Positions 43,032 through 51,420 of a stretch of 64,000 nucleotides of DNA are shown here, one piece after another. Every line of letters starts with the position of its first letter. The stretch's first letter is position 1. The notes beneath the pieces were generated by a model. That model saw nothing but the letters and a program-made list of their open reading frames with translations, did no database searches and had not been told where the DNA came from. A program made the translations under genes and the position numbers. This DNA comes from Pseudomonas sp. GM79. GTDB lineage: Bacteria; Pseudomonadota; Gammaproteobacteria; Pseudomonadales; Pseudomonadaceae. The stretch spans positions 1-64,000 of the forward strand of contig NZ_AKJE01000112.1 of NCBI RefSeq assembly GCF_000282495.1. The letters run 5' to 3'.

Positions 43032-44432
43032 ATGCGTTCAAACCTGTTTTTCTCACTGCTGTTAAGCCTTGCCCTGCAACTGACTGGTTGCGCCGCCTAT
43101 CGCGACTACGACCTGGAACTGGAGCAAACGACCGCCCAGTTGAAAGCCGGAAATCCGCAGGGCGCTCTCCAACTGCTGGAGCTGCACAATCCGTCAGAAG
43201 AACGGGATCTGCTCTACTACTTCGAAAAAGGTGCAGTCCTGAGTGCCGGTGGTGCACTGCCGCAAAGCCAGGTTGCCTGGCGCAGTGCAGAGCAAATGGT
43301 GATCCAGCGCCAGGACACCGTCGAGTCTGCTGGCACACAGCTCTTGTCCGCGATGGGCGATCATTGGGGCAGCATCATCAATGACAAACTGCGGCGCTAC
43401 GATGGCTACGACTACGAAAAAGTCATGCTGACCACGCAAATGGCCCTGAACCAGTTGGCCGTGAATGACTTCGACGGTGCTCGCGCCGACATCAAGAAAA
43501 CCCACGAACGTGAAGCACTGATTGCCCGTCAGCGGGAAAAGGAATACGAGCGACTTGAAGAAGAAGCCAAGGCTCAGGGCGTTCGCGTGCACTACAAGGA
43601 TCTCCAGGGCTATCCCGTGATGACCCTCGATGCGCCCGCCGTGATCGCGCTGAAAAACGGCTATCAGAGTGCATTCAGTCACTACCTGGCCGGGTTTACG
43701 TATGAAGCGCTGGGTGAGCGTGATCTTGCCGCCCCGGGTTATCGCCAGGCCATCGAGTTGCGACCCGACCTGCCCTTCTTCGAGCAGGCATTGCGCGAAC
43801 TCGACAAACCCGCAGCCAAGGCAAATGAAAGTGATGTGCTAGTCATCGTGCAAAGCGGCCTGGCGCCGGCGCGCAGCTCGGTTCGTGTCCCCTACCCGGT
43901 GCGCCTGGAAGACAATCAGGTGATCGTCGCCAACGTGTCGTTTCCGGTGATGGTTCCCGACACGTCGACCCCGGCGTTCACGCAGATGACGATCGACGGT
44001 CGCAAACAGCAACTGACCCTTGTTAACAGCATCACCGACATGTCTTTGCGCACGCTGCGCGACGATATGCCGGGCATCATTCAGCGCACCGCGCATCGCG
44101 CCTACCTGGCTGCTTCTGTTCAGGCTACAGACAACCGACGCGACCCGAGCAAAGCCTCTTACGTGACGCAGCACGATGGCTTTGAGCACGCGGACACCCG
44201 AACCTGGCGCACGTTGTCCAACATCACTCTGGTGGCGCGCCTGCGCCTGAAAAAAGGCGAGCACCTGATCAGCCTGCCCAACACGCCGGGCGCCGCGCCC
44301 CTGAAAGTCCGCATCGAGCAGGACCATCAGGTCATAGGCCTGCGAGCGCTGGGCGAGCGGGTTTACAGCAACGGAGTGGCTTTCGAACCTGCCGTTGCGC
44401 CTGAAAGTAGTGTGGTATCCGGTCTGAAATAA
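43032..44432 (+). CDS. COG3014-type TPR lipoprotein, paralogue 1
   Basis: A 466-residue predicted lipoprotein with lipobox LTGC (Cys 20). TPR-like helices follow (GYDYEKVMLTTQMALNQLAV, then YLAGFTYEALGERDLAAPGY). A beta-rich C-terminal half starts near VLVIVQSGLAPARSSVRVPY. I chose the ATG at 43032 over a GTG at 43026 because it aligns exactly with paralogue 2 up to the lipid cysteine. It shares long near-identical stretches with the next gene and the end motif ADTRTWRTL, but the glycine/alanine-rich segment before that motif is replaced by a charged one. First of five envelope genes; function unknown. Confidence 0.82.
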   Translation: MRSNLFFSLLLSLALQLTGCAAYRDYDLELEQTTAQLKAGNPQGALQLLELHNPSEERDLLYYFEKGAVLSAGGALPQSQVAWRSAEQMVIQRQDTVESAGTQLLSAMGDHWGSIINDKLRRYDGYDYEKVMLTTQMALNQLAVNDFDGARADIKKTHEREALIARQREKEYERLEEEAKAQGVRVHYKDLQGYPVMTLDAPAVIALKNGYQSAFSHYLAGFTYEALGERDLAAPGYRQAIELRPDLPFFEQALRELDKPAAKANESDVLVIVQSGLAPARSSVRVPYPVRLEDNQVIVANVSFPVMVPDTSTPAFTQMTIDGRKQQLTLVNSITDMSLRTLRDDMPGIIQRTAHRAYLAASVQATDNRRDPSKASYVTQHDGFEHADTRTWRTLSNITLVARLRLKKGEHLISLPNTPGAAPLKVRIEQDHQVIGLRALGERVYSNGVAFEPAVAPESSVVSGLK

Positions 44433-44471
44433 GTAATGGCACATTTGTGAAAGCATGTAATTAAAAAGCCA

Positions 44472-44499
44472 TTACATAGCCAGTATCCCTGTCTATAAT
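44472..44499 (+). promoter_or_regulatory. Candidate sigma-70 promoter for paralogue 2 and downstream genes
   Basis: TTACAT at 44472-44477, a 16-base spacer and a perfect TATAAT at 44494-44499, 140 bases upstream of the second lipoprotein gene. It would let the last four genes be expressed without paralogue 1. Confidence 0.55.
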
Positions 44500-44638
44500 G
44501 CCACGCCGTCGTTATTGCGATATGGCATTTAAGCTCCTCTTTTTATGAGGAATTGGCAGGAGGCCAACAGCCCTGCCGATAGGTCCCAACAGCCCGACCA
44601 GCACGCGGCTGCATATATTCAGGGAAGACGTACCCCTT

Positions 44639-46033
44639 ATGGCATTCCGTGCCCCCGCCTTGATCGCGCTCAGCGCTGTCACATTGCTTTCCGGCTGCTC
44701 GGCCTTTCGTAACTACGATTCGGAACTTGCACAAACCAACCAGCAACTGGCCTCCGGCAACGTCGAAGCCGCCTTGACCCTGCTGGAAAAGAACAACACC
44801 GGCAAAGACAAAGACCTGCTCTATTACTTCGAGAAGGGCGAACTGCTGCGCGCCAAGGGCGACTTGTCCGGCAGCCAGAACGCCTGGACCAGCGCCGATC
44901 AGGTGGTGGGCAAGTGGGAAGACGCAGTCAAGCTCGACACCGACAAATACCTGGCTCAGTTCGGCAGCTTCCTGGTCAACGACAAGGTTCGTCGCTACGA
45001 AGGCTACGACTACGAAAAAGTCATGCTGACCACGCAGATGGCCCTCAACCTGCTGGCGGTGAACGACTTCGACGGCGCGCGCACCGCGATCAAGAAGACT
45101 CACGAACGTGAAGCGGTGATCGCCGACCTGCGTGACAAGGAATACCTCAAGAGCGAAGAGCAAGCCGAGAAAGAAGGCGTCAAAACCCAGTACAAGGATC
45201 TTCAGGGTTACCCGGTGGCGAGCCTCGACGCGCCGGAAGTGGTCAGCCTGAAAAACAGCTACCAGAGTGCGTTCAGCCATTACCTGGCAGGCTTCGTTTA
45301 TGAAGCCCTGGGCGAGAAAGATCTGGCGGCGCCGGGTTATCGCAAGGCCGTCGAACTGCGCCCGAACACGCCGCTGCTGGAACAGGCACTGGTGAACCTC
45401 GACAAACCGGCCAAGAGCGATGACAGCGACATCCTGATCGTGGTGCAAAGCGGTCTCGCACCGTCCCGCGACTCGATCCGCATTCCGCTGCCGTTGCCGA
45501 TCAGCAACAACGTGGTGATCACGCCGCTGTCGTTCCCGATCATCAAGCCCGATACCTCAACCGCCACCTTTGCCCAGATCGGCGTGGACGGTCAGCAGCT
45601 GAACCTGACCCAACTCAACAGCACCACTGCCATGTCCCGTCGCGCGCTGCGTGATGACATGCCGGGCATCATCCTGCGCACCACCGTGCGGGCGATCACC
45701 CGGGGTGTGGCACAGAAGCAAATCAACGAAACCAACCCGCTGGCGGGTCTTGCAGTCGGCATCACTTCAGCCGTGCTCGAAGGTGCCGATACTCGTACAT
45801 GGCGTACGCTGCCGGACAACACTCAGGTGGTACGTCTGCGCTTAAAGAAAGGCGAGCACCACGTCACGTTGCCAAGCGCCGTGGGCGGCTCGGTGGTCAA
45901 GGTCATCGTTGATCAGCGCTTTCAGGTCATCACCCTGCGCGCCGTGGGCAATCAAGTATTCGCCAACGGCCTGGCCGCACACGTGATCCCGAGCGCCAAC
46001 GCGACCGCCGTGGCCAGCCTCAAACAACCTTAA
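44639..46033 (+). CDS. COG3014-type TPR lipoprotein, paralogue 2
   Basis: A 464-residue predicted lipoprotein with lipobox LSGC (Cys 20). It is a tandem duplicate of the preceding gene: GYDYEKVMLTTQMALN, VNDFDGAR, KKTHEREA, YQSAFSHYLAGF and LRLKKGEH are shared. Unlike paralogue 1 it keeps a glycine/alanine-rich stretch (NPLAGLAVGITSAVLEGADT) able to span or insert into a membrane. It probably sits at the inner leaflet of the outer membrane. The upstream AGGGAAGA ribosome-binding region is also shared with paralogue 1, so the duplicated block included the translation start. Confidence 0.85.
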   Translation: MAFRAPALIALSAVTLLSGCSAFRNYDSELAQTNQQLASGNVEAALTLLEKNNTGKDKDLLYYFEKGELLRAKGDLSGSQNAWTSADQVVGKWEDAVKLDTDKYLAQFGSFLVNDKVRRYEGYDYEKVMLTTQMALNLLAVNDFDGARTAIKKTHEREAVIADLRDKEYLKSEEQAEKEGVKTQYKDLQGYPVASLDAPEVVSLKNSYQSAFSHYLAGFVYEALGEKDLAAPGYRKAVELRPNTPLLEQALVNLDKPAKSDDSDILIVVQSGLAPSRDSIRIPLPLPISNNVVITPLSFPIIKPDTSTATFAQIGVDGQQLNLTQLNSTTAMSRRALRDDMPGIILRTTVRAITRGVAQKQINETNPLAGLAVGITSAVLEGADTRTWRTLPDNTQVVRLRLKKGEHHVTLPSAVGGSVVKVIVDQRFQVITLRAVGNQVFANGLAAHVIPSANATAVASLKQP

Positions 46034-46048
46034 GAACGGAGTCTTTGC

Positions 46049-46420
46049 ATGCGCTTCAAATTCATCGCTGTCGTCGCCCTCGCCTTGCTGGCCGGCTGCG
46101 CCACCCCGCCACCGCCGGAGCCAGGCAGCGCTGCCAGCAAGGTCGTGGCCATGGGCAAGCTCAAGAACATCGTGGTCGGCGCCATGCGCGTGGCCCGGGA
46201 AAACGGCTTCATGACGGTCAATGCGCAGCTGAGCAACACCAGCTACAACAACAAGACCTTCTACTACCGTTTTGCCTGGCTCGGCCCTGAAGGCTTCCCG
46301 GTTGCCGAAGAGGAAACCTGGAAAAGCCAGATGATGTACGGCGAGCAGACCAGTTTCATTCAGGCGATTGCGCCAACCGCCAAAGCCGTGGATTTCCGTC
46401 TCGAAATCAAAACGCCTTAA
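46049..46420 (+). CDS. YcfL-like lipoprotein (DUF1425)
   Basis: A 123-residue lipoprotein with lipobox LAGC (Cys 17) followed by a proline-rich linker (ATPPPPEPGS) and a small beta-sandwich like YcfL: MTVNAQLSNTSYNNKTFYYR and FAWLGPEGFPV. In E. coli ycfL lies next to lpoB, the outer-membrane activator of penicillin-binding protein PBP1b, and here too an LpoB-like gene follows. It starts 15 bases after paralogue 2 with a GGAG site. Confidence 0.85.
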   Translation: MRFKFIAVVALALLAGCATPPPPEPGSAASKVVAMGKLKNIVVGAMRVARENGFMTVNAQLSNTSYNNKTFYYRFAWLGPEGFPVAEEETWKSQMMYGEQTSFIQAIAPTAKAVDFRLEIKTP

Positions 46421-46459
46421 GCCCGACACCCTATTCGTTCAGTTTTAGAGAGCATTCCC

Positions 46460-47047
46460 ATGTTTGCACGCTTTTCGTTCATCGCCGTCATTGCCCTCCT
46501 GGCCAGCGGTTGCGCCAACACTTCGCCAACGCTGGGCAGCAAAAACATCAGCTACGGTGACACCAAGGCCGTGGAAACCGTGACCAACGAGTTCGGTTCC
46601 ACCGACCTTCAGATGATCGCCGAATCCATGACCCGCTCCCTGGCCCAGTCCGGCATCCTGCAAGGCCGTCCGGTGGTTCAGGTCTACGACGTGAAGAACA
46701 AGACCAGCGAGTACATCGATACCCGCGAAATCACCACCAGCATCAAGACCCAACTGATGAAGACCGGCGTCGCCCGCTTCGCCAGCGACAACACCGCCAT
46801 GCAAAGCCAGGTTGACCAGCTCAAGCTGCAAAACCAGAGCGGTTTGTACAAGAAAAGCACCGTGGCCAAGACTGGCAACATGATCGCTGCCCAATATCGC
46901 ATCGAAGGTTCGATCAGCTCGATCGTCAAGCGCAGCAGCGACTACAAGGACGTCTTCTACAAATTCAGCCTGCAATTGATCGACGTTGAAAGCGGTCTGG
47001 CCGAGTGGATGGACGAAAAAGAGATCCGCAAAACCACGGAGCGTTAA
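46460..47047 (+). CDS. LpoB-like penicillin-binding-protein activator lipoprotein
   Basis: A 195-residue lipoprotein (lipobox ASGC, Cys 18). The fold resembles LpoB: TDLQMIAESMTRSLAQSGIL, VYDVKNKTSEYIDTREITTS and GNMIAAQYRIEGSISSIVKR. LpoB reaches from the outer membrane to activate the peptidoglycan synthase PBP1b. Pseudomonads are known to use an unrelated activator (LpoP) for PBP1b, so PBP activation is not assured; the domain may serve a different complex. It is translated in line with the next gene, 3 bases away. Confidence 0.82.
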   Translation: MFARFSFIAVIALLASGCANTSPTLGSKNISYGDTKAVETVTNEFGSTDLQMIAESMTRSLAQSGILQGRPVVQVYDVKNKTSEYIDTREITTSIKTQLMKTGVARFASDNTAMQSQVDQLKLQNQSGLYKKSTVAKTGNMIAAQYRIEGSISSIVKRSSDYKDVFYKFSLQLIDVESGLAEWMDEKEIRKTTER

Positions 47048-47050
47048 TCG

Positions 47051-47794
47051 ATGCGCGCATGGATTGGCATGATGGCCCTGGCTTGCGCGTTCAGCGTGCA
47101 AGCGGCCCCGAAAGTCGCGGTGACGGATCTGGCGTATCAGGAGCGAGTGGAGCAATACATCCACATCGTTTCGGCACAGAGCAACCACAGCCAGAGTTAC
47201 TACGGCGCCAGCGGCTCTTCGAGTTACAACGAGATCGAAGCGACCAGCAGCTACATCGAGCAAGGCGAGCTGCGTAAATTCACCGGCGACATCAAGGGCG
47301 AGATTCTGCGCACCGGCATGTTCCAGCTGGTGCAGGGCACGCCTTACACAGCATCGTCCAAAGGTGACGTGTATGACGTGATCAAGCGGATCAAGGCCGG
47401 CAGCTTCAAAGGTGCCGACTACGTGCTGTTCGGCACCGTGTCAGACATCGACTTCACCCGCGACATGAACGAGCTGGCCAACACCGACAGCTATTCGGCG
47501 GTGCTGGGGCTGACGCTGGTGGCGGACTTCAGCCTGATAAACACCAAGACCTTTGAGATCACCTCGGCCTTCACGGCGATGGGCGAAGGTCAGGACACCA
47601 AACTGGTGAATGGTCGGGACATCAGGATTTCGCTGAACCGCCCACGGGTGGTACGTGATGTGTCCAAGGCGCTGGGTGAGGATGTGGCTGCGCAATTGAG
47701 CCAACAGCTCGGTGGCGGTGGTTACGAGCAGCCGGGGCAAGCGCCGCTGCGCAATAACCTGCCGCAGGATACGGCGCCGGTGATTCTGCACTGA
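47051..47794 (+). CDS. Secreted CsgG/LpoB-like domain protein
   Basis: A 247-residue protein with a signal peptide ending VQAAPK and no lipobox cysteine, so predicted free in the periplasm. The core follows the CsgG/LpoB ABD fold: PKVAVTDLAYQERVEQYIHI, ELRKFTGDIKGEILRTGMFQ and GADYVLFGTVSDIDFTRDM. A glycine/serine/tyrosine-rich insert near residue 45-60 is distinctive. It is the last gene of the cluster. Curli genes are not present in the window, so a curli channel is unlikely. Confidence 0.8.
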   Translation: MRAWIGMMALACAFSVQAAPKVAVTDLAYQERVEQYIHIVSAQSNHSQSYYGASGSSSYNEIEATSSYIEQGELRKFTGDIKGEILRTGMFQLVQGTPYTASSKGDVYDVIKRIKAGSFKGADYVLFGTVSDIDFTRDMNELANTDSYSAVLGLTLVADFSLINTKTFEITSAFTAMGEGQDTKLVNGRDIRISLNRPRVVRDVSKALGEDVAAQLSQQLGGGGYEQPGQAPLRNNLPQDTAPVILH

Positions 47795-47828
47795 TATTCA
47801 GGTCAGCCACCCTGTGGCGAGGGGGCTT

Positions 47829-47947
47829 TGTGGCGAGGGAGCTTGCTCCCGTTGGGCCGCGAAGCGGCCCCCAGCAGTCAGGCAACCCGTATCAGCCGGT
47901 TTTACGACTGCTGCGCAGCCGAGCGGGAGCAAGCTCCCTCGCCACAA
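47829..47947. repeat. Inverted repeat of the TGGCGAGGGAGCTTGCTCCC family
   Basis: TTGTGGCGAGGGAGCTTGCT at 47829 and its inverted copy ending CTCCCTCGCCACAA at 47947, with an inner GGGCCGCGAAGCGGCCC hairpin. It lies at the end of the envelope cluster. Confidence 0.85.
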
Positions 47948-47950
47948 ATG

Positions 47951-47983
47951 AAAAAGGCGACCTGCAAGGGTCGCATTTTTTTG
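47951..47983. terminator. Bidirectional terminator between the envelope cluster and lysE-like gene
   Basis: AAAAAGGCGACC TGCAA GGGTCGC ATTTTTTT: stem with A-run before and T-run after, so it can stop transcripts from both sides. Confidence 0.85.
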
Positions 47984-47994
47984 TGCCTGAAGGT

Positions 47995-48627
47995 TTACAC
48001 CGCCGCTTTGCGCAGGGTCGCCATGAACGCCGCCGCGCCGATGAACAGCCCGGCAAACGTGCGGTTCATGCGTTTTTGCTGCTTGGGTGTGCGCAACAAA
48101 CGCAGCACCTTCGCCGCCAGCCCGGTGTAGCCGGCCATGACGATCAGGTCGACGCAGATCATGGTCACGCCGAGGATCAGGTACTGGGCCACCAGCGGCG
48201 CGTGGGGGTCGATGAATTGCGGCAGCACCGCGAGCATGAACACCAAGGCCTTGGGGTTGCTGACGTTCACCAGAAAGCCACGGAACACCAGCGCCATCGG
48301 CTTGCCGATCTGCCGGATGGCCGCATCGTCGCTCATGTCATTGGGCAGCGCGCGCCATTGCTTGACCGCGAGGTAGACCAGGTATGCCACGCCAAACCAT
48401 TTGATCGCATAGAAAGCCGTGGCGGAGGCCGCGAGGATCGCACCCACACCGGCAGCGACAATCGCGATCTGCAAGGCCAGGCCCAGTTGCAGGCCCAGGG
48501 CGTTCCAGTAACCGCGCCAGAAACCGTAGCGCAGACCGCTGGACATCGACGCAATGGCGCCGGCACCGGGAGAAAGACTGATCACCCAGCAGGCGGCAAA
48601 AAACGCCAGCCATGTTTGAAGCAGCAT
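47995..48627 (-). CDS. LysE-family amino-acid exporter
   Basis: A 210-residue inner-membrane protein with about six helices, family LysE/RhtB. The N-terminal landmark is FFAACWVISLSPGAGAIASM, followed by SSGLRYGFWRGYWNALGLQL, and the mid-protein segment KPMALVFRGFLVNVSNPKAL is conserved. Members export basic amino acids, homoserine or threonine; the substrate is open. Confidence 0.92.
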   Translation of the reverse strand: MLLQTWLAFFAACWVISLSPGAGAIASMSSGLRYGFWRGYWNALGLQLGLALQIAIVAAGVGAILAASATAFYAIKWFGVAYLVYLAVKQWRALPNDMSDDAAIRQIGKPMALVFRGFLVNVSNPKALVFMLAVLPQFIDPHAPLVAQYLILGVTMICVDLIVMAGYTGLAAKVLRLLRTPKQQKRMNRTFAGLFIGAAAFMATLRKAAV

Positions 48628-48743
48628 CGCACACCTCGACTCAGACTCGTGACAGACGTCTAAGCTAATGCGCCTTTGGGCCGATGACTACCGATTTTTT
48701 GCAGGACATGGCGACTGCCGACCAGCGTTTGCGGCTTGAGGCC

Positions 48744-48843
48744 CCCTTCGCGAGCAAGCCCGCTCCCACATGGGATCTTCAGTGGACACAAAATTTGTGA
48801 TTCACATCAATCTAGTGTGGGAGCGGGCTTGCTTGCGAAAGCG
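48744..48843. repeat. REP doublet (inverted pair)
   Basis: CCTTCGCGAGCAAGCCCGCT (48745) and TGTGGGAGCGGGCTTGCTTG (48816); the right arm has one change from the consensus (TTGCTTGCGA). It lies between the MscS-like gene end and the LysE-like gene start. Confidence 0.82.
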
Positions 48844-48878
48844 GTGTATCAGGCGACATCGATGCAGAAATTCAAAGC

Positions 48879-49460
48879 CTATTTTTCAAACCCATTGGAC
48901 GGAAACACATCCGTCCCACGCCAGCGTCGAACCGAGCGCTGGAAGAACAGGCTATTGGGCACTTGCACCATGGCACTGCCGGTGCCGAGTTCTTCGGCTT
49001 CGATCAGCGTGGTGTAGAGCAGATTGATCGCCACCACCCGACCTTTGACGCCGGGCTTGTCGGTGGTATCCACCAATTCGACCACATCGCCGATGCGGAA
49101 CGGGCCGACGGTGAAGATCAGAATTGCGCATAGCAGGTTGGACAGCACGCTCCACATGGCGAAAAACGCCACGGCGGCCACCGCAACGAAACCGGACAAC
49201 GCCGTCCAGAGCACCGTGGCCGACACGCCAAGGCGTTCCAGCACAAAGATCAACGCACTGCCCATGATCAGCCAGCGCAAACCACCGCGCAGCGGCATGA
49301 AAAACTGCGGCGGAAACGGATAGCGTTCGCCCAGGCGAGTCAGGCATTTAGCGACGACGCGCTGGGCGATATAACCGGCCAGCAGGATCAGCAGAATTTG
49401 CACGACCAGCCAGAGCGGCTCCCCCCACCCAGCCGGCAACGGCAGCTTGAAGGCTTCCAT
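48879..49460 (-). CDS. Short MscS-like mechanosensitive channel protein
   Basis: A 193-residue protein with three to four hydrophobic spans, then the MscS pore-helix and beta-domain equivalents (FFAMWSVLSNLLCAILIFTV, then PFRIGDVVEL). The chain ends shortly after the beta domain (VQVPNSLFFQRSVRRWRG), so the large C-terminal cage of E. coli MscS is missing. Its start codon overlaps the ABC-F stop by one base (TGATG), implying coupled translation. A role in osmotic protection is inferred from the family. Confidence 0.85.
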   Translation of the reverse strand: MEAFKLPLPAGWGEPLWLVVQILLILLAGYIAQRVVAKCLTRLGERYPFPPQFFMPLRGGLRWLIMGSALIFVLERLGVSATVLWTALSGFVAVAAVAFFAMWSVLSNLLCAILIFTVGPFRIGDVVELVDTTDKPGVKGRVVAINLLYTTLIEAEELGTGSAMVQVPNSLFFQRSVRRWRGTDVFPSNGFEK

Positions 49461-51370
49461 CAGGACAGTGCCTCCAGCTCCGCCTGCATGCTTTCCAGCA
49501 GTTCCAGCGCTTCCATCCAGGCTTCTTCCAATTCGGCTTCACGCACCTTCAGCTTGGCTTGTTCAGCCAGCAGATCACGCAAATCGTTCTTGCGCATCGG
49601 CTCGTAAATGTCGCTGTCGCCAAGGCTGGTATCGATCTTTGCCAGCTTCTCGTGCAGCTTGCCCAGCTCGGCTTCAAGCTTGTCGGCCTCGCGCTTGTGT
49701 GGTGCCAACTGCTGACGCAATGCAGCAGCGGCCTGGCGCTGGGCCTTCTTGTCGGTCTTGTCCGGATTGACCGGGGTATTGCTGACCGGGGCATTGCGTT
49801 GACGGTATTCGACCAGCCAACGGGCGTAGTCTTCCAGGTCGCCGTCGAACTCCTCGACCTTGCCGTCGGCCACCAGATAGAAATTGTCAGTAGTGCTTTT
49901 GAGCAGATGGCGATCGTGTGAGACCACCAGTACCGCGCCACTGAATTCCTGCAGTGCCATGGTCAGCGCCAGACGCATTTCCAGGTCCAGGTGGTTGGTC
50001 GGTTCGTCGAGCAGCAACAGGTTCGGTCGATCCCAAGCGATCAATGCCAGGGCCAGACGCGCTTTCTCACCGCCGGAGAAATTCAGTACCGGCTCATCGA
50101 TACGCGCGCCGCGGAAGTCGAACCCTCCGAGGAAGTCGCGCAGGGTCTGCTCACGCTCGGTCGGCGCCAGGCGCTGCAAGTGCAGCAACGGGCTGGCTTT
50201 GGAGTCGAGAGAATCCAGCTGATGCTGGGCGAAGTAGCCAACGACGGTGTTTTCACCGCGTGTCAGGCGACCGGCCAACGGCGAGAGTTCACCGGCGAGG
50301 TTTTTGATCAGGGTCGATTTACCCGCGCCGTTCGGGCCGAGCAAACCGATCCGCGCGCCGGGGGTCAGTTGCAGCTTGACCTTCTCCAGCACGGCTTTGT
50401 CGCCGTAACCCAGTCGAGCATCCGACAGGTCGATCAGCGGGCTGGAAATTTTCGTCGACTCGCGGAAGACGAAGTCGAACGGCGAATCGACGTGGGCGGC
50501 GGACAGCTCTTCCATCCGCTCCAGTGCCTTGATCCGGCTCTGGGCCTGACGGGCCTTGGTGGCCTGGGCCTTGAAGCGGGCGATGTAGCTTTCCATGTGC
50601 GCACGTTGCGCCTGTTGCTTCTCGTAGGCCTGTTGCTGCTGGGCCAGACGTTCGGCACGGGCGCGTTCGAAAGCGCTGTAACCACCGCGATACAGGGTGA
50701 TCTTGCGTTGATCGACGTGGGCTACGTGATCGACCACGGCATCGAGGAAGTCCCGGTCGTGGGAAATCAGCAGCAAGGTGCCAGGGTAGCTTTTAAGCCA
50801 CTCTTCGAGCCAGATGATGGCGTCGAGGTCCAAGTGGTTGGTCGGTTCGTCGAGTAGCAACAGGTCCGAAGGGCACATCAAAGCCTGCGCCAGATTCAGA
50901 CGCATCCGCCAGCCACCGGAGAAGTCTCCTACTTGCCGATCCATCTGCTCATTGGTGAACCCAAGGCCGGCCAGCAGCTTTCGAGCCCGTGCGTCGGCGG
51001 TGTAGCCGTCGGCGCTGTCGAGTTCCGAGTGCAGGCGGGCCTGAGCGGCACCGTCATGGGCCGCTTCGGCTGCGGCGAGGTCGCGTTGCACCTCGCGCAG
51101 GCGCAGGTCGCCATCGAGCACGTAGTCGACCGCCAGGCGTTCGAGTGTCTCGATTTCCTGGCGCATGTGGGCGATGCGCCAGTCGGCCGGCAAGAAGCAG
51201 TCACCCGAGTCCGGGTGCAGTTCGCCACGAATCAAGGCGAACAGGCTCGATTTGCCGGCGCCGTTGGCACCGATGAGGCCGGCTTTGTGGCCGGCGTGCA
51301 GGGTCAGCTCGGCGTCTTCTAGCAGACGTTGCGGGCCACGCTGTAAAGTCAGGTTCTGAAGTCGAATCAT
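49460..51370 (-). CDS. ABC-F ATPase (YheS-like)
   Basis: A 636-residue soluble protein with two ABC domains and no membrane segments. First domain: Walker A GANGAGKSS, signature FSGGWRMR, Walker B LLLLDEPTNHLD. Second domain: GPNGAGKST, FSGGEKAR, LLLLDEPTNHLD. The linker between them is rich in Arg/Gln (P-site tRNA interaction motif type), and about 100 C-terminal residues form a coiled coil. ABC-F proteins act on stalled ribosomes; YheS is the closest type I recognise. The ATG at 51370 places the first domain at residue 1. Confidence 0.92.
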   Translation of the reverse strand: MIRLQNLTLQRGPQRLLEDAELTLHAGHKAGLIGANGAGKSSLFALIRGELHPDSGDCFLPADWRIAHMRQEIETLERLAVDYVLDGDLRLREVQRDLAAAEAAHDGAAQARLHSELDSADGYTADARARKLLAGLGFTNEQMDRQVGDFSGGWRMRLNLAQALMCPSDLLLLDEPTNHLDLDAIIWLEEWLKSYPGTLLLISHDRDFLDAVVDHVAHVDQRKITLYRGGYSAFERARAERLAQQQQAYEKQQAQRAHMESYIARFKAQATKARQAQSRIKALERMEELSAAHVDSPFDFVFRESTKISSPLIDLSDARLGYGDKAVLEKVKLQLTPGARIGLLGPNGAGKSTLIKNLAGELSPLAGRLTRGENTVVGYFAQHQLDSLDSKASPLLHLQRLAPTEREQTLRDFLGGFDFRGARIDEPVLNFSGGEKARLALALIAWDRPNLLLLDEPTNHLDLEMRLALTMALQEFSGAVLVVSHDRHLLKSTTDNFYLVADGKVEEFDGDLEDYARWLVEYRQRNAPVSNTPVNPDKTDKKAQRQAAAALRQQLAPHKREADKLEAELGKLHEKLAKIDTSLGDSDIYEPMRKNDLRDLLAEQAKLKVREAELEEAWMEALELLESMQAELEALS

Positions 51371-51420
51371 AATGGCGGCGGAGTCTACCAGCTTCGCTCG
51401 CAACTGGCGCGAGTAGCACT

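Noticed and set aside
46049..47794. Curli secretion (csg) operon
   Set aside because: The CsgG resemblance is limited to the shared LpoB/CsgG fold; the protein lacks a lipobox and no csgA, csgB, csgE or csgF gene is present.
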